Of a stretch of DNA of 56,886 bases, positions 1 through 7,147 are shown in pieces. A program made the translations under genes and the position numbers. Each line of letters starts with the position of its first letter. The stretch's first letter is position 1. This DNA is from UBA1181 sp963626555 (GTDB taxonomy: Bacteria; Bacteroidota; Bacteroidia; Bacteroidales; Paludibacteraceae). The DNA lies in NCBI GenBank assembly GCA_963626555.1, contig CAVFXQ010000014.1:1-56886 (forward strand), written 5' to 3'. The notes under the pieces were generated by a model. The model had not been told where the DNA came from and searched no databases. It worked only from the letters and a program-made list of their open reading frames with translations.

Positions 1-611
1 ACTATGACACGGCGGAGTTCATGGACTTCAAGATGGACAGAGATGCACCCCTGCCGATGCTCTACCAGAGTGGCTATCTGACGATAAAAGGGTATGATGC
101 GAGGCGAAGCCTCTACCTGTTGGACATTCCGAACAACGAGGTGAAGAATGGTTTCATTCCCCTATTGGCAAGCGACTATTTCAAGTCAAGAGATGTGTCA
201 AGCAATTGGATTTCGCAGATAACCGACGATTTGGAGGCTGGCGACTTGGAAAGTTTCAGAGTCAAACTGACGTCATTCTTCGCCAATATTCCGTACAATC
301 TGCGCACCAAGCAAACTACGGAACGCTATTTCCATTGTGCATTTTATCTGATGATGCGTATGGTTTCCACCTACCTTATCTATTCCGAGAAATGCCAATC
401 TCAAGGTCGTGTGGATTGCGTCATCGAGACGGATAAATTCATCTATATCTTTGAATTTAAATTAGATGGCACGGCAGAGGATGCTATACAACAAATCAAC
501 GACAGGGGCTATGCTCGTGAATATTCGTCAGACAGCCGTAAGCTCTTCAAGATTGGCTGTGGCTTTTCTTCGGAGACTGGAACGATAGGGGAGTGGATGG
601 TAAAAGCATGA
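1..611 (+). CDS. AAA-ATPase-like / PD-(D/E)XK nuclease family protein, C-terminal part
   Basis: The frame is open from the first complete codon at position 3, so the true start lies left of the window; the ATG at 21 is internal. The visible ~200 residues match the C-terminal half of the widespread Bacteroidetes family with an N-terminal AAA-ATPase-like domain and a C-terminal PD-(D/E)XK nuclease-like domain (formerly DUF1703). The segment GRVDCVIETD followed by IYIFEFKLDG supplies the D and E-x-K of the nuclease fold near residues 130-150. The biological role of the family is not established. A decayed relative of the N-terminal half sits at 45027-45212. Family assignment is fairly secure; whether the whole gene is intact cannot be seen. 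Confidence 0.8.
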   Translation, partial: YDTAEFMDFKMDRDAPLPMLYQSGYLTIKGYDARRSLYLLDIPNNEVKNGFIPLLASDYFKSRDVSSNWISQITDDLEAGDLESFRVKLTSFFANIPYNLRTKQTTERYFHCAFYLMMRMVSTYLIYSEKCQSQGRVDCVIETDKFIYIFEFKLDGTAEDAIQQINDRGYAREYSSDSRKLFKIGCGFSSETGTIGEWMVKA

Positions 612-665
612 GGATTCAGTGAGTGAAAAGTTAGATTGCTAGTGTGTCAATTCTTTTTCAAATCC

Positions 666-697
666 TTTAGCCAATCACATTATAAAATGTAAATTTG
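666..697 (+). promoter_or_regulatory. Bacteroidetes-type promoter of the envelope-lipid operon
   Basis: TAAATTTG at 690-697 fits the Bacteroidetes -7 box TAnnTTTG. TTTA at 666-669, 20 bases upstream, fits the -33 box TTTG with one mismatch. It lies 25 bases before the ATG at 723 and is the only such site before the four closely packed genes that follow. Confidence 0.6.
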
Positions 698-722
698 TAC
701 TCTCATATAGGTTAGTGATTGT

Positions 723-1952
723 ATGAAGCGATTGATAAGAAGCTTGCTTTTTGGGGTACTGCTTTTTGTGGTTATTCCTTCTCAGGCTCAGCAAAATACG
801 ATTTTTAGAATAAAGGCGGAAGGTCAGTATGGTTGGTTGTTTGGCAACGCAAGCGGGACTTCTGTCTATGGAGGAGAGGCCTCTATGGAGTTGCCTCTCT
901 TCGGTAATCATAATTGGGAATATACTTATAATTTTCCGACCGTCGGCTTCTCTGTTGGTTATCTTCGTATGCCCGATCCTGAATACGATCGACATACTAT
1001 CCCGGTGATGGCCTATTTCCATTGGCCTATGGTGCATACGAAGATGTTTTCCCTCAACTTGAAATGGGGTTCGGGGTTAGCGGGACTCGTTTTGGCAAAA
1101 GGTGAAACGCACGACTATCACGATTATGTGCCTGTAACGGGGGTATGGGATTTAGGACTGAACATGGATATCGGACTTTCAAAAAATTATACAAAACCCG
1201 CTTCTCGTTGGATTATCACGTTAGGTGCGAACGTCATGGCGTTTAATAATGCTAATATCACTAGAAAAACTCGAAATGCTTTGATGGCGAACGTGCAGTT
1301 GGGTCTGAAATATACACCGAATGTGTGGCCACTCCCGATTAAACACCCAGCGCATTCTGTCCATCATTGGTTGGCATTAGAGGCATACGCAGCTGGTGCG
1401 GTCAATCAAATAGAAAGTGCTGATAAGTATTATCCGAATGGAACAGTCAACTTTGGTGGATATATTCCCATCTCAAATGCTTATAGGTTAGGTATTGCGG
1501 TCGACGGTTTCTTTAATAGTGCCTATGATGGTACGCAGAGGACGGAAAACACGCGCTATAATTTCATCAAGGAAGATGAGTTTGTCAATAAGATAAGATT
1601 GGGTGTCGCTTTGGCTAATGAAATCACGATGGATCGGGTTAATGTTGGTGTCCATGCTGGTTTTTATTGTCTGAATAAGGTGAAAGTTCCTGATTATGAT
1701 GAAGAAGGAAACAAAAACGACAATCTACTTGAAAACTATATGTATTTGAAACTCGTAACGCGATATTATTTCACTCCGAAATTTTTTATTGTTGTGGAGG
1801 TAAAGAGCCATCTAAACAAGTTAGAATGTGCAGGACTTGGTTTGGGTTGGGCGATGCCAGATTTTGGCAATCGCATTAAAAATCCATTCGCGCGTATATC
1901 ATTCAAAAAAGAGGATAAGGAGGAGTTGAGAATCACGGGAAGCGAAAAATAA
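723..1952 (+). CDS. PagL-like outer-membrane protein (lipid A deacylase / acyloxyacyl hydrolase type)
   Basis: The 409-residue protein starts with a signal peptide (basic MKRLIRS, a hydrophobic stretch and an SQAQ cleavage site at about 23). The mature part is rich in alternating aromatic/polar strands, as in an outer-membrane beta barrel. The segment NYNFP-like (YNFPTVGFSVGYLRM) and KWGSGLAGLV recall Bacteroidetes PagL/acyloxyacyl hydrolase-type proteins, which remove ester-linked acyl chains from lipid A at the cell surface. I cannot pin down the catalytic His-Ser pair, so the enzyme activity is inferred. Support comes from the next three genes, spaced 28, 25 and 18 bases apart, which are sugar-lipid enzymes. 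The alternative is a structural barrel or porin. Confidence 0.6.
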   Translation: MKRLIRSLLFGVLLFVVIPSQAQQNTIFRIKAEGQYGWLFGNASGTSVYGGEASMELPLFGNHNWEYTYNFPTVGFSVGYLRMPDPEYDRHTIPVMAYFHWPMVHTKMFSLNLKWGSGLAGLVLAKGETHDYHDYVPVTGVWDLGLNMDIGLSKNYTKPASRWIITLGANVMAFNNANITRKTRNALMANVQLGLKYTPNVWPLPIKHPAHSVHHWLALEAYAAGAVNQIESADKYYPNGTVNFGGYIPISNAYRLGIAVDGFFNSAYDGTQRTENTRYNFIKEDEFVNKIRLGVALANEITMDRVNVGVHAGFYCLNKVKVPDYDEEGNKNDNLLENYMYLKLVTRYYFTPKFFIVVEVKSHLNKLECAGLGLGWAMPDFGNRIKNPFARISFKKEDKEELRITGSEK

Positions 1953-1980
1953 TAAGATAGAGGACGAAAATTTTAGCTGA

Positions 1981-2754
1981 ATGGAAGATAAATTTATTTC
2001 TTCTCAAGTGATTGAGAAGAAAAATTGTACAAATGAATATCAGTTCACAATCATCATTCCTGTGTATAATGAGGAAGACAATATTGGTGCTATTCAAAAA
2101 GCGGTAGGTGAGTATCTTCCTATTGCGAAGTATAAGGCATGCGCCCTTTTCGTTAATGATGGTTCGAAAGACTCAAGCTTGCAGAAAATACAAAAGGTTT
2201 GTGCAGACACCCCTGATTTCTATTACATTTCTTTTGAGAAAAATGCTGGGTTGAGTGCCGCTATCAAGGCGGGTATCGACTATGCTCAAAGTCAGTTCGT
2301 TGGCTATATGGATGCTGATTTACAAACCGCTCCTGCCGATTTCAATCTTCTTTTGGAGAATATCAGCGATTATAAAATGGTGATGGGAATACGTGCAAAC
2401 CGAAAAGATTCTGGCTTCAAGAAATTCCAGTCTAAATTTGCAAATGGTTTTCGCAGAATGATGACAAAGGATGGTGCAACGGATACGGGATGTCCTCTTA
2501 AGGTTTTACATACTGAATATGCTCGTCGCATACCATTCTTCACAGGGATGCATCGTTTCTTGCCCGCTTTAATTCTTTTGCAAGATGGCGGAAACTATAA
2601 GGAGATGCCTGTCAGACATTTCCCTAGGCAAGCGGGTGTCTCAAAGTATAATTTGTGGAATCGCCTAATCGGTCCCTTCGTTGATTGTTTTGCTTACAGG
2701 TGGATGAAAAAAAGATACATCAACTATAAGGTGCAAGAGAATAATATATTCTAA
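1981..2754 (+). CDS. GT2 glycosyltransferase, dolichyl-phosphate-mannose synthase/ArnC-like
   Basis: The 257-residue protein is a single GT-A domain. FTIIIPVYNEEDNI is the nucleotide-sugar binding start, NDGSKD the next conserved loop and DADLQT (about residue 111) the DxD metal motif. The family moves a sugar from a nucleotide donor to a polyprenyl phosphate on the cytoplasmic face. Unlike ArnC there is no C-terminal pair of membrane helices, so the enzyme is probably peripheral. The next gene is a GT-C transferase of the ArnT type, which uses exactly such polyprenyl-phosphate sugars as donor. The natural inference is that this enzyme makes the donor for lipid A or glycan decoration. The sugar is unknown. 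Confidence 0.8.
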   Translation: MEDKFISSQVIEKKNCTNEYQFTIIIPVYNEEDNIGAIQKAVGEYLPIAKYKACALFVNDGSKDSSLQKIQKVCADTPDFYYISFEKNAGLSAAIKAGIDYAQSQFVGYMDADLQTAPADFNLLLENISDYKMVMGIRANRKDSGFKKFQSKFANGFRRMMTKDGATDTGCPLKVLHTEYARRIPFFTGMHRFLPALILLQDGGNYKEMPVRHFPRQAGVSKYNLWNRLIGPFVDCFAYRWMKKRYINYKVQENNIF

Positions 2755-2779
2755 TTCAGTTTCCCAAAAAGCGAGGATT

Positions 2780-4414
2780 ATGAAAATCGATTTTCTTAAA
2801 AAGGAATATCTACCGTATCTGATTGTGATTATTGCAGTCTTACCAAGTATTTTTTTACGCGATTTTACAATAAGTAATGAGCTGCGGTATCTTTGTATTG
2901 CCGATGAAGCCTTGGAAAATCATCACTATTTCTCGTTTACCGTGAATGGACAGCCCTACGCTGATAAACCACCTTTGTACCTTTGGTTTTTAATGTTGGG
3001 AAAATGGCTCTTTGGATCGCATCAGATGTGGTACATCTCGCTTTTCTCCATTATTCCAACTCTTGCAATCACGGAGATTATGCGTAGATGGGCTTTTGAG
3101 GAATTAAAAGGGAAATGGAAGAGCATTGCGCAAATTGCCTTCTTGTCAACTGTCATGGTGTTGGCTATGTTTTTGGTTTTGCGTATGGACATACTGATGT
3201 GTCTCTTCATTGTTTTGGCTCTACGAACATTTTGGTTGATGTGGAGCCAGAAAGATTTTTCTGTAAAAAATCAAATATTACTCGGATTATATACTTTTCT
3301 TGCTCTTTTTACGAAAGGTCCGATTGGTGTATTAGTACCGATACTCGCGCCTTTTGTTTGGTTGTTGGCGAAAAGGGAGTGGAAGACGTATCTGAGATAT
3401 TGGAGTGGGAAGACATGGCTCGTGTTGTTTGTTTTTTGTGTTCTCTGGTTTTCTGCTGTTTATTGGGAAGGTGGACGTGAATATCTTGACAATCTCTTGT
3501 TCCACCAGACGATTGATAGAGCACATGACTCCTTCAAGCATGCTAAGCCATTCTATTTTTATGGTTTATCTGTCTTGTACATGATGTTGCCATTAGCATT
3601 TCTTATCATAGAATCTATCATTTTTAGTGTAGTGAAGAAAGAGAAGCGAAGTGACTTGCAGAATTATTTTCTTACTGTTACGGTGACGGTATTTGTAATG
3701 TTGTCATGTTTCAGTTCAAAATTAGATGTTTACCTTTTACCGATTTATCCTTTCTGTATCTATTTAGGAGTTATATTATGGCAGAATCATGATGGGTGTC
3801 ATTTGTCGAAAGTGGCGCATTATCTTTACCTTCTTCCTATTGCTGTGGTTGCAATCGTATCGGTTATTGCCTTTGCTGTAAGCATAGTTTACAACATATA
3901 TACCGATGATTTGCATGTTCATCATTTGGATGACGTGTTGGGAGTCAAGCTGGTTGATGCGATTTTGTTATATGCTCCAATATTGACATTTATTCTCTGT
4001 ATATGCTTTGCCTCCGCAATGGTATACGGCATCAGAAAAGACTATGAGAAATCAATCTGGTCTGTATTTATAGGATTATATGCGACGATTTTTGTCGGTA
4101 GTTTTGCGCTCCCGTATGCAAATACTTTCATTGGGTATAAAGAGTTATGTGAGCAAGTAAATAAAATCTGTCGAGATGAAAACTTAAAGGTGGTTTATAG
4201 CTATGATGTGACGAGAGCCCCCAATATGTCAGTTTTCTTGGATTATCCGCTCAAGGAAATTGAAAGTGAGAAGGACGTTCTTTCAGTCAATCCTGATGGT
4301 GTTCTGTTGTATGAGGATCGCATAGATGCCATATCAGGTTTGATTATTAACAAAAAAGTTGAGAAAATTGGAAATGTTCGATTCGTTTCTTTAAAAGAAA
4401 AATATTTAGAGTAG
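2780..4414 (+). CDS. ArnT-like GT39/PMT family membrane glycosyltransferase
   Basis: The 544-residue protein has about a dozen hydrophobic helices. The first periplasmic loop reads NELRYLCIADEALENHHY, followed by GQPYADKPPLYLWF; this is the typical acidic/aromatic signature of ArnT and related GT-C transferases. The family transfers a sugar from undecaprenyl phosphate to an acceptor on the periplasmic side, lipid A in the case of ArnT. The C-terminal ~120 residues form a soluble periplasmic tail. It sits between a donor-making GT2 and a lipid-A-synthase N-terminal domain protein, so a lipid A acceptor is the best guess. A glycan or protein acceptor cannot be excluded. Confidence 0.8.
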   Translation: MKIDFLKKEYLPYLIVIIAVLPSIFLRDFTISNELRYLCIADEALENHHYFSFTVNGQPYADKPPLYLWFLMLGKWLFGSHQMWYISLFSIIPTLAITEIMRRWAFEELKGKWKSIAQIAFLSTVMVLAMFLVLRMDILMCLFIVLALRTFWLMWSQKDFSVKNQILLGLYTFLALFTKGPIGVLVPILAPFVWLLAKREWKTYLRYWSGKTWLVLFVFCVLWFSAVYWEGGREYLDNLLFHQTIDRAHDSFKHAKPFYFYGLSVLYMMLPLAFLIIESIIFSVVKKEKRSDLQNYFLTVTVTVFVMLSCFSSKLDVYLLPIYPFCIYLGVILWQNHDGCHLSKVAHYLYLLPIAVVAIVSVIAFAVSIVYNIYTDDLHVHHLDDVLGVKLVDAILLYAPILTFILCICFASAMVYGIRKDYEKSIWSVFIGLYATIFVGSFALPYANTFIGYKELCEQVNKICRDENLKVVYSYDVTRAPNMSVFLDYPLKEIESEKDVLSVNPDGVLLYEDRIDAISGLIINKKVEKIGNVRFVSLKEKYLE

Positions 4415-4432
4415 ACCCAATAGAGAAAACTA

Positions 4433-5071
4433 ATGTCGTCATTTTTAATATTTATTGTCGGACTCATTGCGCAGGGTTGTTTCGCTGCTCGCATATTGGT
4501 ACAATTAGTAAAGTCTGAAAAACAGAAGCGAGTTGTATCTCCGACGTTGTTTTGGGTTCTGAGCATTGTAGGATCGTTGCTATTCTTTCTCTATGGATGG
4601 TTGCGAGATGACTTCTCCATTATTCTTGGTCAGTGCATTTCGTATTACATTTATTGGTGGAATCTGAAGACGAAGAATGTATGGCAGAATTTGCCTACTA
4701 TCTTTAGTTATCTATTCTTGATTGTCCCTGTTTTGATAGTTTCAATGATGATGAGCAATCTTGATTTGTTCATCAATAGTCTTTTTAAGAATGAAGGCAT
4801 TCCGATGTGGTTGGTAGTCGTCGGTTCTGTCGGACAAGTGACGTTCACGCTTCGTTTCGTTTATCAATGGTATTATTCAAAGAGGATTGGCGATTCCGTC
4901 CTGCCCAAAGGTTTCTGGCTTTTGAGTTTGATTGGGTCGAGTATCATTTTAATATATGCACTAATTCGATTGGACTTCATTTTGATATTAGGTCAGTCTT
5001 TCGGCTTCGTCTCTTATCTACGAAATTTGTTTATTGGCAAGAACGAAGAAAAAATTAAAAACTCGGATTGA
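4433..5071 (+). CDS. Duplicated lipid-A-disaccharide-synthase N-terminal domain (LAB_N) membrane protein
   Basis: The 212-residue protein consists of two copies of the short LAB_N membrane domain. Copy one covers about residues 6-80 (GLIAQGCFAARILVQ ... SLLFFLYGWLRDDFSIILGQ). Copy two covers about 125-200 (GSVGQVTFTLRFVYQW ... SSIILIYALIRLDFILILGQ). In some bacteria LAB_N is fused to LpxB, and elsewhere it stands alone beside GT2 and ArnT-type genes. It has no known catalytic residues and has been viewed as a lipid-binding or flippase-like module. Here it ends the operon 18 bases after the ArnT-like gene. I recognise the domain with confidence; its function is inferred from the company it keeps. 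Confidence 0.8.
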   Translation: MSSFLIFIVGLIAQGCFAARILVQLVKSEKQKRVVSPTLFWVLSIVGSLLFFLYGWLRDDFSIILGQCISYYIYWWNLKTKNVWQNLPTIFSYLFLIVPVLIVSMMMSNLDLFINSLFKNEGIPMWLVVVGSVGQVTFTLRFVYQWYYSKRIGDSVLPKGFWLLSLIGSSIILIYALIRLDFILILGQSFGFVSYLRNLFIGKNEEKIKNSD

Positions 5072-5121
5072 TGAATGTCATCTTTCCTGAAAGTCTTAAT
5101 TAAGTTTATAATGTAGCGAGG

Positions 5122-5152
5122 GAAAAAAAGCGTCCCTGACATGAGGACGCTT
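5122..5152 (-). terminator. Rho-independent terminator of the hsp20 transcription unit
   Basis: An 8-base-pair stem (5128-5135 with 5145-5152, AAGCGTCC/GGACGCTT) is followed on the minus strand by a run of seven T. It lies 24 bases beyond the stop of the 37-residue gene. The plus strand has no T run after the stem, so it probably works in one direction only. Confidence 0.85.
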
Positions 5153-5175
5153 CTCTGATGTTTGTTATACTCCGT

Positions 5176-5289
5176 TTATTTCTTTCTGCTCTCTTCAGCC
5201 TTTTCCTCGGCTATTTCGTAAGCAGGGATATGGTCGTGGTGTTTAGCCTTCTTGTCGACCTGTTTAGGTTTCTTTTCGTTTCCTTTCAT
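5176..5289 (-). CDS. 37-residue basic microprotein downstream of hsp20
   Basis: A short reading frame begins with ATG at 5289-5287 and ends with TAA at 5178-5176. It encodes 37 residues that begin MKGNEKKPKQVDKK and end with AEESRKK. About one third of residues are lysine or arginine, there is a central HHDHIPAYE segment, and no hydrophobic helix is present. It starts 53 bases after the hsp20 stop, and the only terminator comes after it, so the two genes probably share one transcript. I do not recognise a characterised family. The clean start, the compact position and the terminator make it a likely real gene; expression and function are unknown. Confidence 0.6.
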   Translation of the reverse strand: MKGNEKKPKQVDKKAKHHDHIPAYEIAEEKAEESRKK

Positions 5290-5342
5290 ATCCGTAAGTA
5301 TTTATGGGTTATACTATTGGTTGACTTATTCTCAACTTCAAA

Positions 5343-5792
5343 CTACTGTATTTCAATAGTTTTAGATTGTTTTGCCTTCTCTTCTTCGGCTTGCTTTGGA
5401 AGTACGACATTCAAAACGCCATTCTCAACTTTAGCAAAGATGGCCTCTTTGTTGATGTTGTCAGGCAAGAAGAATTTCTCTTTAAACTGAGATGATGAAA
5501 ACTCGTGGCGTAAGTAGTGTCCTTCTTTTTTCTCATCCTTTTTCTCTTCTTTCTTAGACATCTCAATGACTAAGTTGCTCTCTGCATCAATTGTGATGTT
5601 CAAGTCTTCTTTGGTCAAACCAGGAACACTGAGTTCCATATCAAACTCGTTCTCTTTCTCAATGATATTGATTTGTGGTGTCGATGAAAATGCTGGAGCG
5701 AAATTCTTGTTCCAGTTTCCATTCAAGTCCATATCAAACAAATCGTTAAATAATGTAGGAATGAAATCCTGACTTCTTTTAGCTAATAACAT
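5343..5792 (-). CDS. hsp20: Small heat-shock protein (Hsp20/alpha-crystallin family)
   Basis: The 149-residue protein is an ATP-independent holdase chaperone. After a short N-terminal region (MLLAKRSQDFIPTLFNDLF) the alpha-crystallin domain runs from about residue 40 to 135. It shows ELSVPGLTKEDLNITID and the late GVLNVVLPK signature, and a short IEIQ tail is the usual I-x-I oligomerisation motif. I place the start at the ATG 5792: a strong GGAGG (5805-5801) lies eight bases upstream, whereas a longer TTG start at 5807 would overlap that site. The upstream region carries repeated TATGACA elements and a possible promoter. The 37-residue gene follows on the same strand. Confidence 0.93.
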   Translation of the reverse strand: MLLAKRSQDFIPTLFNDLFDMDLNGNWNKNFAPAFSSTPQINIIEKENEFDMELSVPGLTKEDLNITIDAESNLVIEMSKKEEKKDEKKEGHYLRHEFSSSQFKEKFFLPDNINKEAIFAKVENGVLNVVLPKQAEEEKAKQSKTIEIQ

Positions 5793-5800
5793 AATCAAAT

Positions 5801-5805
5801 CCTCC
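5801..5805 (-). promoter_or_regulatory. Ribosome binding site fixing the hsp20 start
   Basis: GGAGG on the minus strand ends eight bases before the ATG at 5792. Bacteroidetes genes rarely show such a strong Shine-Dalgarno, so this one both fixes the start and hints at high translation. Confidence 0.8.
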
Positions 5806-5868
5806 AATTATATATTAAACTTCTCTTTTTTTCTCGGTTGTCCTTTCGTTCAACCACTTTATGGAAAA

Positions 5869-5900
5869 CAAATCTCGTGCCATTCTATATTATTGCCAAA
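5869..5900 (-). promoter_or_regulatory. Possible hsp20 promoter
   Basis: On the minus strand TTTG (5900-5897) is followed after 20 bases by GAGATTTG (5876-5869). Spacing and the TTTG halves fit the Bacteroidetes -33/-7 pair, but the -7 box lacks the leading TA. The -33 box overlaps the first of the TATGACA-type elements, as would be expected of a regulated promoter. Confidence 0.4.
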
Positions 5901-6070
5901 TATGTCATTTATTACATATTTATTTAATAAAATATGACAATTCGGCAGATTTTTAGGGGAAGCAATATGACAATTTGACATTTTCTTGTATAAAATTAGG
6001 TGTATTATTTTTTTTGAGACGTTGAGAGGAGAAAGTGAAACGATTATAAACTGCGTAAAATGTCATAAAA
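5897..6070. repeat. Repeated TATGACA elements in the hsp20 / T4SS intergenic region
   Basis: The 12-mer AATATGACAATT occurs exactly twice, at 5931-5942 and 5964-5975, with starts 33 bases apart (about three helical turns). Inverted or related copies are CAAATATGTCATTT at 5897-5910, TTTGACATTTT at 5974-5984 and AAAATGTCATAAAA at 6057-6070. This 700-base gap between the divergent hsp20 and T4SS units is otherwise AT-rich and holds no other convincing feature before 6207. The elements look like binding sites for one regulator, unidentified. Confidence 0.55.
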
Positions 6071-6206
6071 AATTTTCTCTTCCTCTTGGTCGTCTGATCA
6101 TTCTCCACTATCTTTGCTATCGATAAGAGGAAAATACCTGTTTCGTAAGTAAATCCTGATTTGTTTTCCTCCCTTTTTGAATTTATAGGTTTTTAAATGG
6201 TGTTTT

Positions 6207-6413
6207 ATGTTTGGTTTGGAGTCCGTAACATGGAGTGACTTTTTAATTTTTGATGCGATACTTTGTATTGTTCTTGATGTCGTCCTGGTTTTTCTTGCTA
6301 CAGTGATGCTCAAGAGAGGTTCTCGAATATCAACCGACACGATTCGTCGAAAGCGTTCTCGAAAAGAAGATGTCAGGAATGAGGATTGGTCTGCAACAGA
6401 GTTTTCTTCGTAA
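6207..6413 (+). CDS. Possible small single-pass membrane protein ahead of the T4SS genes
   Basis: The 68-residue frame has one hydrophobic helix (about residues 12-35, FLIFDAILCIVLDVVLVFLATVML). A basic stretch follows (KRGSR ... IRRKRSRKE), then a short acidic/serine tail, as in a bitopic protein with its basic side in the cytoplasm. It ends 72 bases before traE and has the same direction. There is no clear ribosome site. A TATGTTTG box at 6206-6213 overlaps its ATG and could be a promoter instead, in which case translation from here would be impossible. I do not recognise a family. It may be a real extra T4SS subunit or chance coding. Confidence 0.35.
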   Translation: MFGLESVTWSDFLIFDAILCIVLDVVLVFLATVMLKRGSRISTDTIRRKRSRKEDVRNEDWSATEFSS

Positions 6414-6485
6414 AGAATCGAGTGTTTTGTTTATTAAATATATTATGCAATATACCTGTAAAAAAAATCAATAATTTTATTTAAG

Positions 6486-6815
6486 ATGAAATTTAAAAAT
6501 TTCTTTCAGAGTGCAGCTATGCGCAAAGTTTCGGTGGCTGCCTTAGGTTTATCTGTTTCAAGTGCTTTGTTCGCCCAAAAACATGCTGCGGACGCTTTAA
6601 AGACTGCCAATCAGCAGTTGGAGAAGATGGCTTCCCCCGCATTGACTATGTTCATGACGATCTCAGGGCTTTTTGCTTTGGTGGGTGGTGCTGTTGTAGC
6701 CTATAAATTATTTAACGGAGACACAGATTCCGCAAAGAAAATTGGTGGATGGGTCGGCGGCTTAGTCGTAGCATGTGTAGTATCAATGGTTGTAAAAAAT
6801 TTCTTCTTTAATTGA
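6486..6815 (+). CDS. traE: TraE-type T4SS subunit (DUF4134, VirB2-like)
   Basis: The 109-residue protein has a signal-like N-terminus (helix ~15-30 ending in LFAQ) and two further hydrophobic segments joined by a short loop. The loop reads AYKLFNGDTDSAKKIGGW, close to the YxxFxxGDxD..K.I..W pattern of Bacteroidetes TraE/DUF4134. In the conjugative transposon system TraE is thought to be the pilin-like VirB2 counterpart. It is the first recognisable gene of the T4SS operon, five bases before traF, the usual order. No -33/-7 promoter of the standard form is visible in the 72 bases upstream. Confidence 0.85.
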   Translation: MKFKNFFQSAAMRKVSVAALGLSVSSALFAQKHAADALKTANQQLEKMASPALTMFMTISGLFALVGGAVVAYKLFNGDTDSAKKIGGWVGGLVVACVVSMVVKNFFFN

Positions 6816-6820
6816 TTTGA

Positions 6821-7135
6821 ATGACTTATAAAGTCAATAAAGGGGTCGGAAGGTCTTTTGAGTTCAAGGGTCTTCGTGCGCTTTATGTGTTTATTGCTTT
6901 AAGTGGGGTTGTAGCAAGTGTCCTTTTATATTTTGTGTTAGGGATGTTTTTCTCATTCGGAGTCTCTATGGCGATAGTGCTGCTATGTGCATTAGTAAGT
7001 GTGGGGTTAGCATACTATCTGAATAGTAAATTTGGGGAAAACGGAATACGATTTATAATGGCACAGCATAAAACGGTGGATCGGGTGCAGAATAATGCTC
7101 GTATATATAAAATGCTGAAACCCACTAAATTGTAA
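6821..7135 (+). CDS. traF: TraF-type T4SS subunit (DUF4133, VirB3-like)
   Basis: The 104-residue protein begins with KVNKGVGRSFEFKGLRALY, the hallmark N-terminus of DUF4133/TraF (NKGVGRPxEFKGLK). Two adjacent membrane helices follow (about 27-48 and 50-68) and then a soluble tail of about 35 residues. By position and topology it corresponds to VirB3, an inner-membrane partner of the VirB4 ATPase, whose gene starts 12 bases downstream. Confidence 0.88.
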   Translation: MTYKVNKGVGRSFEFKGLRALYVFIALSGVVASVLLYFVLGMFFSFGVSMAIVLLCALVSVGLAYYLNSKFGENGIRFIMAQHKTVDRVQNNARIYKMLKPTKL

Positions 7136-7147
7136 GATTTGATTCGT

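Noticed and set aside
5158..5490. Hydrophobic plus-strand open frame of 110 residues
   Set aside because: It runs antisense to hsp20 and the microprotein gene; its hydrophobicity is the mirror of their Lys/Glu-rich codons.
6098..6340. Minus-strand frame of 80 residues between hsp20 and the T4SS genes
   Set aside because: No ribosome site or recognisable domain; it overlaps the more plausible membrane-protein frame on the other strand and has no partner gene.
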